From the NCBI GenBank assembly GCA_046048095.1, contig JBJOGS010000097.1:1-39436 (forward strand): a stretch of DNA of 39,436 nt, given 5' to 3'. The position numbers and the translations under genes were made by a program. The DNA is from UBA3478 sp046048095 (GTDB lineage: Bacteria; Bacteroidota; Bacteroidia; Flavobacteriales; Flavobacteriaceae). The notes under the pieces are model-generated. The model made no database searches. It saw only the letters and a program-made list of their open reading frames with translations, and was not told the origin of the DNA. Numbering within the stretch: the stretch's first letter is position 1; every line of letters begins with the position of its first letter. Of this stretch, positions 8,734-18,475 are shown one piece after another.

Positions 8734-10048
8734 CGGTCATCCACTGTTTAATAGGTTCTGCATAGGCCGAAATATCTCCTGCACCCGCTGTGATCAGCAC
8801 CTGTAATTCAGAAAGTCCTTGAAGCACCTCAATCAGCCGATCATTTTCGCAATACACTGCTCGGCCAGACAGCGCCTCAACCAAATGCCTTGAATCTATA
8901 GCGGTATCAGGTTGCTCTCTTGCCGCGTAAATAGGCAGAATAATCAATTGATCAAAACAAGCTAGTGCTCGAATAAAGTCCGCTTTTAATTGTAGCGTTC
9001 TACTGTACAAATGAGGCTGAAAGACTAAGGTGAGTGTTTTATCGGGCGCCTTCGCACGGGCAAAGGCATGAAGAGCTTCAAGCTCACTCGGGTGATGGGC
9101 ATAGTCATCAATGTACAATTGACGCTCTGTTTCAACGATAACATTGAACCTGCGCTGAATCTGCGGAAGCGATTCAAAAGCAGGTACCAAACTCGATGGA
9201 TCACAACATTGAGCTGCAGCGGCAAAAGCCGCAACAGCATTTAAAGCGTTATGCCTTCCAATGCGGTTCGAACGAATGCTATAGGTACCAAGCCGAGTTA
9301 GTAAGTCATACTGACTGTAATCTGCACTTTTCGGAATGATTCTAAAGTCGACCCCATCAGAAAAGCCGTATCTCAACCCTTTAAACCTCTTAGGAAGCGA
9401 TTCATGAACAATACACTGCGCATGCGTCTGCGATTGAAACTGAACAAAAGCTTGTTCTAGGTCATCGAGGTCACTGTAACAGTCTAGGTGATCCACCTCA
9501 ATATTGGTTATCACCGAGATCTCAGGCGAAAGTTTCAAAAACGAACGATCGTACTCATCGGCCTCTACCACAGCATAAGTGCTTCCTTTATCGATATAAT
9601 TTGAACCAAAAGCTGAAGACACCCCACCCAAAAATGCAGTAAAAGGAGTTGAAGCTGCATCCAGAAAATGCGCGATATAGCTCGAAGTACTCGTTTTACC
9701 ATGAGTACCTGCAACGGCGATCGGCTTCATTCCCTCTAAAAATTCAGATAAAAGATCAGCGCGTTTCATCACCACATGATTCAACTCTAAGGCACGCTTA
9801 CAATGAAGATGATTCAATGGCACGGCCGCTGTTCGAACCACACAAGATCCCGGGGTCAATCGCTCAATGAGCGATAATTCATCGTACTCATAGGTAATGG
9901 ATGCGCCTGACTGTACCAGCCGCTCGGTCTGATCGTTAGCCGACCTATCATAACCCAACACCTCATAACCTAACCGCTGCGCATGTTGTGCTAAGGCAGA
10001 CATCCCTATTCCGCCAATACCGATGAAATAGATCTGTTTAGCGCTCAT
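8717..10048 (-). CDS. murC: UDP-N-acetylmuramate--L-alanine ligase
   Basis: Adds L-Ala to UDP-MurNAc with ATP use, the first peptide step of peptidoglycan synthesis in the cytoplasm. The 443 residues show the N-terminal UDP-binding glycine motif FIGIGGIGMSALA (8-20), the Mur-ligase P-loop GTHGKT (114-119), the central EADEYDRSF with NIEVDHLDCY, and a C-terminal domain with DDYAHHPSE. The length is normal for MurC. It overlaps murG by 11 bases upstream and ftsQ by 17 downstream. Confidence 0.97.
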   Translation of the reverse strand: MSAKQIYFIGIGGIGMSALAQHAQRLGYEVLGYDRSANDQTERLVQSGASITYEYDELSLIERLTPGSCVVRTAAVPLNHLHCKRALELNHVVMKRADLLSEFLEGMKPIAVAGTHGKTSTSSYIAHFLDAASTPFTAFLGGVSSAFGSNYIDKGSTYAVVEADEYDRSFLKLSPEISVITNIEVDHLDCYSDLDDLEQAFVQFQSQTHAQCIVHESLPKRFKGLRYGFSDGVDFRIIPKSADYSQYDLLTRLGTYSIRSNRIGRHNALNAVAAFAAAAQCCDPSSLVPAFESLPQIQRRFNVIVETERQLYIDDYAHHPSELEALHAFARAKAPDKTLTLVFQPHLYSRTLQLKADFIRALACFDQLIILPIYAAREQPDTAIDSRHLVEALSGRAVYCENDRLIEVLQGLSELQVLITAGAGDISAYAEPIKQWMTDESVV

Positions 10049-11129
10049 TCAGAAGGTCTTTGATGAGTTCTACAATGGTTTGCGCCGCCTCTGGACGCGC
10101 ATGCTGACGCATGCGCTCTCCCATTCCAGTAGTTTGATTGGTCTCTTCAATCAGCCGCAGTAATATCTCATCACTAGCGGTGTGCATATCGGATTCTCTC
10201 AACAACAACGCCGCGTCACGCTGCGTAAGCGCTAGGGCATTCTGTGTTTGATGATCTTCTGCCACATTCGGAGAAGGAATAAACAAGGTTGGCTTTCCAA
10301 GAATAGCAAGCTCTGAAACCGCTCCCGCTCCTGATCGAGAGATAATGGCGTCACATAGAGCGTAGGCGCGATCCATGTGCTCTATAAACGAGGTTACGCG
10401 AACCGACTCTGACTCATACAGTTCATAGGTTTCGAAATATCGTGGACCACATTGCCACAGGACTTGAAAACCTTTTTCAGTAAGAACACCCAGGTGCTCG
10501 GCCATCCAAGAATTCATGCGAGCCGAACCCAAACTGCCCCCAATTAAGAGCACTACCTTTCGCCTAGGATCTAGTTTAAAATAGGCCGCGGCTTCTTCTC
10601 GACGAATCGAATTGTTGAGCAGCGAAGGACGCACCGGGTTTCCGGTAAGCTCAACTCGTGTTTTTTTAAAGTACCGCTCCATGTTCTCATAGGCTACACA
10701 GACCATCTTGGCTTTGGGCGCAAGCCACTTGTTGACTAATCCGGCATAAGCGTTTTGTTCTTGTAACAAAAAAGGAATATGTTGCTTTGAAGCGACGTAC
10801 AAAAGAGGGGCGCTTGCGTACCCGCCGGTACCGATTACCAAATCAGGCTTGAATGCCCGAAGTATCTCACGGGCACGCTGTGTGCTCGACCACCATCGAA
10901 AAGGAAGCAAGATATTGCGCCAGCTGAGCTTTCGGTCTAATCCGGTAATGTTCAGTCCTTCAATGGGGTAGCCCGCTTGGGGCACCTTCAGCATCTCCAT
11001 TTTATTCTTCGCTCCTACAAAGTGTATGCTACAATCCGGAAAGGCCATTTTCAAGGCATCAGCTATAGCAATTGCTGGATAAATATGTCCTCCGGTTCCG
11101 CCACCAGACAATACGAATGAATAGCTCAT
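10038..11129 (-). CDS. murG: UDP-GlcNAc:lipid I N-acetylglucosaminyltransferase
   Basis: GT28-family glycosyltransferase that converts lipid I to lipid II at the inner face of the membrane. ATG 11129 gives 363 residues starting MSYSFVLSGGGTGGHIYPA, with the glycine-rich lipid-binding loop GGGTGGH (9-15). The second domain has LLIGGSLGSARMN and the UDP-GlcNAc-binding ISRSGAGAVSELAILGKP and AEDHQTQNA. A start 24 codons upstream would lie deep in ftsW and adds a tail without family similarity. Start and ftsW stop overlap as ATGA. Confidence 0.97.
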   Translation of the reverse strand: MSYSFVLSGGGTGGHIYPAIAIADALKMAFPDCSIHFVGAKNKMEMLKVPQAGYPIEGLNITGLDRKLSWRNILLPFRWWSSTQRAREILRAFKPDLVIGTGGYASAPLLYVASKQHIPFLLQEQNAYAGLVNKWLAPKAKMVCVAYENMERYFKKTRVELTGNPVRPSLLNNSIRREEAAAYFKLDPRRKVVLLIGGSLGSARMNSWMAEHLGVLTEKGFQVLWQCGPRYFETYELYESESVRVTSFIEHMDRAYALCDAIISRSGAGAVSELAILGKPTLFIPSPNVAEDHQTQNALALTQRDAALLLRESDMHTASDEILLRLIEETNQTTGMGERMRQHARPEAAQTIVELIKDLLNER

Positions 11130-12283
11130 GAAACGACAGCCTTTTTGGGTTTGTGCTGGGCGGCACTCAGAACGATACCGATGGCAATACATGTCATCCA
11201 AATTGAGGTCCCTCCCATGCTGATCAGCGGCAGGGGTTGTCCGGTCACCGGCACCAACTCGACGACTACCGCCATATTGAGCAATGCCTGAAAAACAATG
11301 GGGATACCTAGGCCTATAATGAGCAACTTGGCAAAAACAGCCTCAGCGGTATGGGCAATGACGACGATGCGAATTAAAAAAGCGACATACAAAAGCAATA
11401 GCAGCAAACCGCCTACGAGCCCATACTCTTCTACAATAATGGCATAAATAAAGTCTGAAGTGCCTTGCGAAATACGATTTTTAATCACGCTTTTTCCGGC
11501 ACCTTTTCCAAAAACTCCGCCTTCTGCAACTGCAATTTTGGCCAAGGTGATCTGGTGACGGCTATCGGCCGTAGCCGTCTCTGGATTCAAAAACGTTTCT
11601 ACCCTATTCTTCCAGGTCACCGCCCGATCGGATGGAATCAACTCAGGAGATTTCATCAGCACGGTCATAAACAACGCCCCAGATACAACTAGTGCCAATG
11701 AAATTCCTGCCAGATATTTTAGGGGGTACCCCCCGATGAAGCACAAAATAAAAGCCATAAGCCCTATTATCGCTGCCGTCGAAAAATTCTGACTGAAGAC
11801 GAGCAGCACTGTCAATCCTATTGGAATCCATAGCGGCAGAATGCTCTCAGTAAATCGTATGGTTCTGGCCTTATTTTTAGCGAGATAACTCGCAATACAA
11901 ACCATGAGCACTACTTGTGCCAAGGTCGAAGGCTGAAAATTCATATTCAAGAGCGGAACCCTCACCCAGCGATTGGCACTAACGCCTCCAATAGCATTAC
12001 TCATAGTCAAGGTGTAAGCCAATAAGGCAATCACCGGAGCAAAAAATAACCATCCCAAGACGGCAATGCGCTCTATGGCTATTTTATGTGTGAGATAAAT
12101 GAGAAAGAATCCGGCGAGCAATAAGAACATATGCTTAAATAAAAGCGTGCGAATCACTGAAAGCCCCTCATCAACACTGATCTGGGTTCCGGCGCTGTAG
12201 ACCGGCAAAAACGAAAATAGCGCTAATAGCAATGTAATGGCCCATAGCGTTTTATCTCCTTTAAGCAGCCTAAATAATTTCAT
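11126..12283 (-). CDS. ftsW: SEDS-family septal peptidoglycan glycosyltransferase FtsW
   Basis: Polytopic SEDS protein that polymerises lipid II at the septum together with FtsI. The 385 residues hold about ten hydrophobic segments. Characteristic motifs include GVSANRWVRVP in an outer loop, the periplasmic stretch GKGAGKSVIKNRISQGTSDFIYAII-EEYG and a C-terminal VTGQPLPLISMGGTS. The murD stop directly abuts the ATG (12283), with no spacing. A RodA role is less likely because it sits between murD and murG. Confidence 0.95.
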   Translation of the reverse strand: MKLFRLLKGDKTLWAITLLLALFSFLPVYSAGTQISVDEGLSVIRTLLFKHMFLLLAGFFLIYLTHKIAIERIAVLGWLFFAPVIALLAYTLTMSNAIGGVSANRWVRVPLLNMNFQPSTLAQVVLMVCIASYLAKNKARTIRFTESILPLWIPIGLTVLLVFSQNFSTAAIIGLMAFILCFIGGYPLKYLAGISLALVVSGALFMTVLMKSPELIPSDRAVTWKNRVETFLNPETATADSRHQITLAKIAVAEGGVFGKGAGKSVIKNRISQGTSDFIYAIIVEEYGLVGGLLLLLLYVAFLIRIVVIAHTAEAVFAKLLIIGLGIPIVFQALLNMAVVVELVPVTGQPLPLISMGGTSIWMTCIAIGIVLSAAQHKPKKAVVS

Positions 12284-13636
12284 CTAATCGATCGCTTTTA
12301 CCGTCTTGATAAATTCTTCTCCTCGATGCTCGTAGTTTTTGAACAAATCAAAGCTGGCGCAGGCCGGAGAGAGTAATACTGTATCTCCGCGCTCGGTGTA
12401 GCGCATCGCCTGGGCCACGGCGTCACTCATGGTGCCTACCTCAACCATATCGCTAACCACCCGTGAAAAAGCATCCTTGAGCTTTGAATTGTCGGTTCCT
12501 AAGCATATAATAGCCTTTACTTTTTCACGAACAAGAGGCATGAGCGCACTGTAGTCATTACCCTTATCTACCCCACCAGCAATCCATACCACTGGACGTT
12601 TAACCGACTCCAAAGCAAAATATGTGGCGTTTACATTTGTGGCTTTAGAGTCATTAATAAATCGCACCCCCGAGAACTCTTCGATGACTTGCATGCGATG
12701 TGCAATACCCGTAAATCCCTCTATACTCTGCTTAATGGCTTCTTTGTGAATCGATTTCAACATACCAATCATCCCAGCGGCCATAGCATTCTTTAAGTTG
12801 TGCAATCCTTCGATCGGCACATACGAGGTTTCTATTTCAACTGTTTTGCTCTGCACGTTCATAATCATTTTATTGTTTTCTAGATACGCTCCTTGAGCGA
12901 GTTTTTTCTTTACACTAAAAGGCAGTTGGGTTGCGCGAATCTCATGGATCGCGTCTTGAAGCCGTTGCTGAATTACCGGACAGTCGGCATCGTAAATGAA
13001 ATAGTCCTTCTCGGTCTGGTTCATGCAAATTCTAAACTTGGCATCTACGTAATTCGTGAAATCATTTCCGTAGCGATCGAGATGATCAGGAGTAATATTG
13101 GTAATGACGGCGATATGCGGCCTAAAGTCTTTGATATGATCTAATTGAAAGCTACTTACCTCTAATACATACAAGGCTTGATCTTTTTCGGCCACTAACC
13201 GTGCGAAACTGTCACCTATGTTTCCGCCGAGGGCGACATCTAATTGATGATCTTCAAGTATTTTATGGGTGAGGGCCGCGGTAGTTGTTTTTCCATTGGT
13301 ACCCGTGATGGCGACGATTTCAGCTTGGGTATGTTTAAATGCAAACTCAATCTCAGACACCACCGGCGTACCTAAAGATTCAAACTGCCGAATTATCGGA
13401 ATATCATTCGGAATACCCGGACTTTTTACTACCACCTCTGCGTCTTTCATGCGCTCCCAACTGTGTCTACCAGACTCAAATTCAATAGCGTAATGTTTCA
13501 TCAATGCCTCATAATGTGCTGGCACTGCGCCCTTGTCACTTACAAAGACGCGATCACCTAATTGCCTAGCTAGAATAGCCGCACCCACCCCACTTTCTTG
13601 AGCACCCAAAACAACGATGTAACGCGATTGACTCAT
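12284..13636 (-). CDS. murD: UDP-N-acetylmuramoyl-L-alanine--D-glutamate ligase
   Basis: Adds D-Glu to UDP-MurNAc-L-Ala with ATP use. The 450 residues show the N-terminal Rossmann-like segment VVLGAQESGVGAAILA, the P-loop GTNGKT (112-117), LEVSSFQLDHI and NITPDHLDRYG in the central domain, and FINDSKATNVNAT and GGVDKGNDY in the C-terminal domain, all typical of MurD. Its ATG overlaps the mraY stop as TAATG, and it is followed by ftsW with no gap. Confidence 0.97.
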   Translation of the reverse strand: MSQSRYIVVLGAQESGVGAAILARQLGDRVFVSDKGAVPAHYEALMKHYAIEFESGRHSWERMKDAEVVVKSPGIPNDIPIIRQFESLGTPVVSEIEFAFKHTQAEIVAITGTNGKTTTAALTHKILEDHQLDVALGGNIGDSFARLVAEKDQALYVLEVSSFQLDHIKDFRPHIAVITNITPDHLDRYGNDFTNYVDAKFRICMNQTEKDYFIYDADCPVIQQRLQDAIHEIRATQLPFSVKKKLAQGAYLENNKMIMNVQSKTVEIETSYVPIEGLHNLKNAMAAGMIGMLKSIHKEAIKQSIEGFTGIAHRMQVIEEFSGVRFINDSKATNVNATYFALESVKRPVVWIAGGVDKGNDYSALMPLVREKVKAIICLGTDNSKLKDAFSRVVSDMVEVGTMSDAVAQAMRYTERGDTVLLSPACASFDLFKNYEHRGEEFIKTVKAID

Positions 13637-14835
13637 TAGCGAATTTTTAGTGTGACGATACTTAAAACAGCAAGTAGAATACTTACGATTAGAAAGCGTG
13701 TAACAATCTTACTTTCGTGATATCCCATTTTCTGATAGTGATGATGTAAGGGAGCCATAAGAAATATTCGCTTTCCTTCACCAAACTTCTTCTTGGTGTA
13801 CTTGAAATACCCCACTTGACCCATGACCGAAAGCGATTCAGCCAAGAATACCCCGCACAATACAGGGATGAGTAATTCTTTACGGACAATCAAGGCAATC
13901 ACAGCAATCAATCCGCCGATGGTCAAACTTCCGGTATCTCCCATAAAAACCTGAGCCGGATAAGCGTTGTACCACAAAAACCCTATGAGACCGCCAATAA
14001 ATGCCCCTGAGAACACCACGACCTCGCCCACACGAGGCAAATAAAATATGTTGAGGTAATCTGCGAATAACACGTTACCCGAAACCCAAGCCATCAGCAA
14101 CAGCGTAAGCACAATGATCACCGAGGTACCGGCGGCTAAACCGTCAATACCATCGGTAAGATTCGCACCATTAGAGACAGCGGTGATAATAAAAATGACC
14201 ATTAAAATAAATACCACCCAAGCATAGGGCGCCCAGTCTTCTGAAAAGAAGGTCAGTAGGTCGGCATAATCCAATTCATTGTTTTTAAAAAAAGGCAAAT
14301 TGGTCTTCACCGATTTCACCTCAACACTCTCTCGCAGTGCCACACCCTCAGACTCTTGTCTTAAAGTAACCTGAGGATGAAAGTACAGCACCGCCCCTAC
14401 TATAATTCCTAAGGTGACCTGTCCAACAATTTTAAAGATCCCCTTAAGACCTTCTTTATCGTTTCTAAACTTCTTAATGTAGTCGTCAATAAACCCGATA
14501 CTCCCCATCCAAATGGTGGTGAGTATTAGTAGTTGGATATACACATTGGTCAAATTGGTAAAAAGCAAAGCAGGAATCAGGGTCGCGCCTATAATGATTA
14601 GCCCACCCATAGTGGGTGTTCCGGCCTTTTGCGCTTGACCCTCTAAGCCTAAATCGCGAATGCGTTCACCAATTTGCTTTCTGCGCAATAAAGCGATGAT
14701 CGATTTACCAAAAACGGCACCAATAATGAGACCTGTCAATGTCGCAAGCGCCGCCCTGAAAGACAAGAATTGAAATAGTGATGCCCCAGGTAACTGGTAG
14801 TTGCGCTCAAGAAAATCAAAGAGGTGATACAACAT
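13636..14835 (-). CDS. mraY: Phospho-N-acetylmuramoyl-pentapeptide transferase
   Basis: Integral membrane enzyme that transfers phospho-MurNAc-pentapeptide to undecaprenyl phosphate, forming lipid I. The 399 residues contain about ten membrane segments with the catalytic motifs IGFIDDYIKK, NLTDGIDGLAAGTS and FMGDTGSL and the C-terminal MAPLHHHYQKMG. It is about 40 residues longer than E. coli MraY. The extra length is largely a loop near residues 165-195 (LRQESEGVALRESVEVK), as often seen in Bacteroidetes. The ATG follows the murE stop by 4 bases. Confidence 0.97.
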   Translation of the reverse strand: MLYHLFDFLERNYQLPGASLFQFLSFRAALATLTGLIIGAVFGKSIIALLRRKQIGERIRDLGLEGQAQKAGTPTMGGLIIIGATLIPALLFTNLTNVYIQLLILTTIWMGSIGFIDDYIKKFRNDKEGLKGIFKIVGQVTLGIIVGAVLYFHPQVTLRQESEGVALRESVEVKSVKTNLPFFKNNELDYADLLTFFSEDWAPYAWVVFILMVIFIITAVSNGANLTDGIDGLAAGTSVIIVLTLLLMAWVSGNVLFADYLNIFYLPRVGEVVVFSGAFIGGLIGFLWYNAYPAQVFMGDTGSLTIGGLIAVIALIVRKELLIPVLCGVFLAESLSVMGQVGYFKYTKKKFGEGKRIFLMAPLHHHYQKMGYHESKIVTRFLIVSILLAVLSIVTLKIR

Positions 14836-14839
14836 AGAA

Positions 14840-16294
14840 TTAGCCGTTTAAGAGTTTCTTTACGATTTTCAGGTCATCAAATTCAAAACGCTGCCCCTCG
14901 ATTTCTTGATACTTCTCATGCCCTTTTCCGGCCACTAGAAGCACATCATTCGGTTGCGCGATGGTCACAGCCATTTTCAAGGCTTCTAGGCGATCAGGCT
15001 GAATCAATACCTTGCGTTTCAATTCGACTGAAACCCCAGCGTTCATGTGGTCAATAATCGTCAGCGGATCCTCGTCTCGGGGATTGTCTGAAGTAAAAAT
15101 CACTACATCGCTTTGTTCTGTCGCGATCTTTCCCATTTCAGGCCGCTTGGCACGATCACGATTGCCGCCACAACCCAAAACGGTTAATAAACGCTCATTT
15201 TTTGTGCGCAATTGAGCAATCGCCTCATACACGTTGCTCAAAGCGTCTGGAGTATGTGCAAAGTCGACTATGGCAAATACGCCATTTGCTCCTCGTACTA
15301 CATTGAAACGCCCCTCTACAGGCTTTAATTGACTCATCGCCACAGTCACCTCTTCCTTATCAAATCCTAGAAGGGTGCAGACGGCATATACGGCCAGTAA
15401 ATTCGATGCATTAAAGGATCCGTGCAGCGGAGTGTACAATTCGCGCTGATCGATGCGCAATAACATTCCGATCGCTTGGTTCTCTATGACTTGAGCCTTA
15501 AACTCACTCACCGATTTGAGACCGTAGTCATGCTTGGTTGCTTTAGAATTTTGAAGCATATAACTCGCGTTCTTGTCATCGGCATTCACCAAGGCAAATG
15601 CACGGGGATCAAGCTCATCGAACAATCGCTTTTTTACATCGCGATAGGCCGCGAACGTGTGATGGTAATCGAGGTGATCATGTGAAAGATTGGTAAACAC
15701 CGCTCCGAGAAAATCAATGCCCTTATGTCGATCTTGATCAATGCCATGAGAACTCACCTCCATAAAACAATACGTACAACCCAAATCGCGCATTGCAGCT
15801 AAATGCTCTTGAATGACCAAAGGATCGGGGGTAGTATGTGTAGCCTTCACCGCACGATCAGCATAGCAAATTTTTATCGTAGAGATTAATCCGGCATCGT
15901 AGCCCAGATGACGCACGGTTTCATAGAGCAGCGTAGCTACAGAAGTTTTACCATTGGTTCCGGTAACACCCACCACCTTCACCGCGGCAGAAGGATGGTC
16001 GTACCAATTTGAGGCGACCAAAGAAAGTGCAGCACGGCTATTTTCGGTGTGAATATAAGTGACATTCTCACTTAAACGCGGTGGTAACTCTTGACACACA
16101 ATAGCCACAGCCCCCCGTTCAATCGCGGCATCAATAAAGCGATGTCCATCTGAAATACCTCCGCGGATCGCTATAAATAACGACCCCTTCACACAACTTC
16201 TAGAATCAGATGTAACTAGGGCGATTGGACGTTCAGTGGTTCCTGACACCGCGTTTATTGCCACCTTATATAAAAGCTCTTTTAGCGTCTTCAT
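14840..16294 (-). CDS. murE: UDP-MurNAc-tripeptide ligase adding meso-diaminopimelate
   Basis: Adds the third residue of the peptidoglycan stem peptide. The 484 residues show the Mur-ligase P-loop GTNGKT (112-117), the central MEVSSHGIDQDRH and TNLSHDHLDYH, and the C-terminal DNPRDEDP (403-410). The DNPR motif is the known marker for meso-diaminopimelate rather than lysine specificity, so this organism should have DAP-type, Gram-negative peptidoglycan. ATGA overlap with ftsI upstream; 4 bases before mraY. Confidence 0.97.
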   Translation of the reverse strand: MKTLKELLYKVAINAVSGTTERPIALVTSDSRSCVKGSLFIAIRGGISDGHRFIDAAIERGAVAIVCQELPPRLSENVTYIHTENSRAALSLVASNWYDHPSAAVKVVGVTGTNGKTSVATLLYETVRHLGYDAGLISTIKICYADRAVKATHTTPDPLVIQEHLAAMRDLGCTYCFMEVSSHGIDQDRHKGIDFLGAVFTNLSHDHLDYHHTFAAYRDVKKRLFDELDPRAFALVNADDKNASYMLQNSKATKHDYGLKSVSEFKAQVIENQAIGMLLRIDQRELYTPLHGSFNASNLLAVYAVCTLLGFDKEEVTVAMSQLKPVEGRFNVVRGANGVFAIVDFAHTPDALSNVYEAIAQLRTKNERLLTVLGCGGNRDRAKRPEMGKIATEQSDVVIFTSDNPRDEDPLTIIDHMNAGVSVELKRKVLIQPDRLEALKMAVTIAQPNDVLLVAGKGHEKYQEIEGQRFEFDDLKIVKKLLNG

Positions 16295-18165
16295 TGCATC
16301 GTGATATCAGCTTGTGTAATCTCAGAAGCTCCGAGTGGCGTAACGCTCACCAACGGCTTTGACGAAGGTGGTTGAGGAGACTGCGTGAGTTGAGTCTCTA
16401 AGTGAATTTCGTCAACGAATGGTGAGGTGGCATATATTTTTTGGGCAATAGATTTAAATACAGGCCCCGCAACGTCTGCACCGTAGATCTTGTCATTTTT
16501 ATCGGGTCGATATACCACGACAATGCACGAATAGCGCGGCTGGTCGGCCGGAAAATACCCTACAAAAGAAGACACATAATCGACATTTTCTTTACCCAAT
16601 TGGTAATTGACTTGCGCCGTTCCGGTTTTACCGGCAATTGGAAAATGTTTGTCATAAAGTTTATGTGCCGTACCGTAGGGCTTTTCAACCACATCAGCAA
16701 GCAACTGTTGCGCTACTTTAATGGTTTTTGCACTTGCAATAGACGGATGGATCACCTCAGTCTCAAAACGACGTACGGCGCGGTCTCCACGGCGCACTTC
16801 AGACACAAAACGAGGCTTAATGTATCGGCCGTCGTTAGCAATCGCATTATAGAACGCAAGTACCTGAAGAGGAGTCATGAGTAATTCATACCCATGAGAC
16901 ATCCATGCAAGCGAAAGTCCAGACCACCCCTTATCGCCCGGATAGCGTATCAATGGAGCCTGCTCTCCTTCGATAGGCAATCCTAGTGGTTCATGAAGCT
17001 TCATTGAATACAAGCGATTCACAAAAGCCTGAGCACTTCCTTTATATCCCTCATTAATCATTTCAGCAAAGGCGGTGTTCGATGAAACTGCAAAAGCAGT
17101 GGCTAAGCTAATCGGTCCGTAGCCTCCTTTTCGAGAATCATAAATATGCTTATCGTAAACTTTATATTGCCCGTACTTGGCATGAAAGGTAGTCGCGGTA
17201 TCTGCCTTTTTATCCTCTAATGCCGCTATGAGCGACATGAGCTTAAACGTCGATCCAGGCTCGTACAAATCAGCTACGGCAGCATTGTAGGTTTCACTGT
17301 AGGTTGAATCAGGATTCATAGAGAGATTAGACATCGCTCGAATCGCACCGGTCTGAACATCCATAACCACCGCCAGTCCTCTCTGGGCGCGATATTGGCG
17401 CAACACTTGATTTAAGGTCGAGTGGGCTATGTCTTGGATGTTGCTGTGAATGGTAGTAACTAAATCGTATCCGTCTCTAGGCTCTTTTGCGTTTTCAAGA
17501 CTTACGGGCTTCCACAATCCCTTTTGAATGCGCTGCACTTCTCTGAGACCGTCTTCACCTTCAAGCACATGATCATTAAATCCGCCTTCTAAACCAACGC
17601 GATACGTCTTTGTGCCCTCATCGAGATAATAACCAACGAGTCGAGAAGCCAATGGGTCTAACGGCTTCTTACGTGTCACCTTCGAGGCGACGATAAGCCC
17701 TCCCTTTCCCCTGCCATAGACAAAAAGCGGAAAACTCTGTACCCGCTTAAAATCACCATAATCCAGGTTTGAGGCAATACGGACGTAGCGATCTTTATCT
17801 TGACGCGCCTTTCTCAATGAAGCCTCGAGAGCTCGAGCATCAACTGAGAGCAGCTGTGCTAATGAGTCGCATAAAGGGCGTATCTCTGAATCAAAAAGCC
17901 CTTGGCGAGCTACCGTGGGGTCAAAATGCACCGTGTAAGAAGAAACCGAAGTAGCTAAAAGAGCCCCATCTACTGAGTAGATCGACCCACGCTTCGCTTC
18001 AATCGGTTCAAGCTTATGGTTATCGTACAAAACCGAATGCTTCAATTCTTCTTTTTCAACCCACTGAATCTGAAACAACTTGTACGCAATGAAACCGCCG
18101 AATAGCAACATAATAGCCGCTATAAGAAGCAGGCGTCGCATCATGGATGTCACCTTTTGATCCAT
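16291..18165 (-). CDS. ftsI: Septal transpeptidase FtsI / penicillin-binding protein 3
   Basis: Cross-links septal peptidoglycan in the periplasm and is the target of beta-lactams. The 624 residues start with a cytoplasmic lead and one transmembrane anchor (about 10-30). A PBP dimerisation domain and a transpeptidase domain follow, with STFK (305-308, nucleophile Ser305), SSN (361-363) and KTGT (513-516). The 60 or so residues after the catalytic domain are Pro/Ser-rich, with at most a remnant of the PASTA domain that many Bacteroidetes FtsI proteins carry. One base lies between the ftsL-like stop and this ATG. Confidence 0.96.
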   Translation of the reverse strand: MDQKVTSMMRRLLLIAAIMLLFGGFIAYKLFQIQWVEKEELKHSVLYDNHKLEPIEAKRGSIYSVDGALLATSVSSYTVHFDPTVARQGLFDSEIRPLCDSLAQLLSVDARALEASLRKARQDKDRYVRIASNLDYGDFKRVQSFPLFVYGRGKGGLIVASKVTRKKPLDPLASRLVGYYLDEGTKTYRVGLEGGFNDHVLEGEDGLREVQRIQKGLWKPVSLENAKEPRDGYDLVTTIHSNIQDIAHSTLNQVLRQYRAQRGLAVVMDVQTGAIRAMSNLSMNPDSTYSETYNAAVADLYEPGSTFKLMSLIAALEDKKADTATTFHAKYGQYKVYDKHIYDSRKGGYGPISLATAFAVSSNTAFAEMINEGYKGSAQAFVNRLYSMKLHEPLGLPIEGEQAPLIRYPGDKGWSGLSLAWMSHGYELLMTPLQVLAFYNAIANDGRYIKPRFVSEVRRGDRAVRRFETEVIHPSIASAKTIKVAQQLLADVVEKPYGTAHKLYDKHFPIAGKTGTAQVNYQLGKENVDYVSSFVGYFPADQPRYSCIVVVYRPDKNDKIYGADVAGPVFKSIAQKIYATSPFVDEIHLETQLTQSPQPPSSKPLVSVTPLGASEITQADITMQ

Positions 18166-18166
18166 A

Positions 18167-18475
18167 TTAATTGACTATAATTTTTACAGGCGGAACCGCT
18201 GACGGATAGAGCCCCTTTTCTTCTAAACTTTTTTTCATCGAAGATTCAAGTCGAATCTGCTGCACCGCTCTACGCCCTTCGATATGCTCATTCCTAAGGC
18301 CCTGAAGGGTCGTATTCAAAGTATCGATGCGCACCACCTTCTTATCCGCACTATGAGCCGCGTAAATCATTAGAGCAAACAGCGAAAAGACGTACAGAAT
18401 AAACCTCCAATTCTTTGCGGCATCATCATTAACTAAGAGACTTCCTTTAAACAAGGACACCAACCAACTCTTCAT
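18167..18475 (-). CDS. ftsL: FtsL-like division protein
   Basis: Small bitopic protein expected to bridge FtsQ and the FtsW-FtsI synthase. The 102 residues have a cytoplasmic lead, one transmembrane segment (about 25-42, RFILYVFSLFALMIYAA) and a periplasmic helix of coiled-coil character (about 45-90, DTLNTTLQGLRNEHIEGRR). This matches the FtsL family's size and topology. FtsL sequences are poorly conserved, so position between rsmH and ftsI carries much of the weight. The start overlaps the rsmH stop as ATGA. Confidence 0.88.
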   Translation of the reverse strand: MKSWLVSLFKGSLLVNDDAAKNWRFILYVFSLFALMIYAAHSADKKVVRIDTLNTTLQGLRNEHIEGRRAVQQIRLESSMKKSLEEKGLYPSAVPPVKIIVN

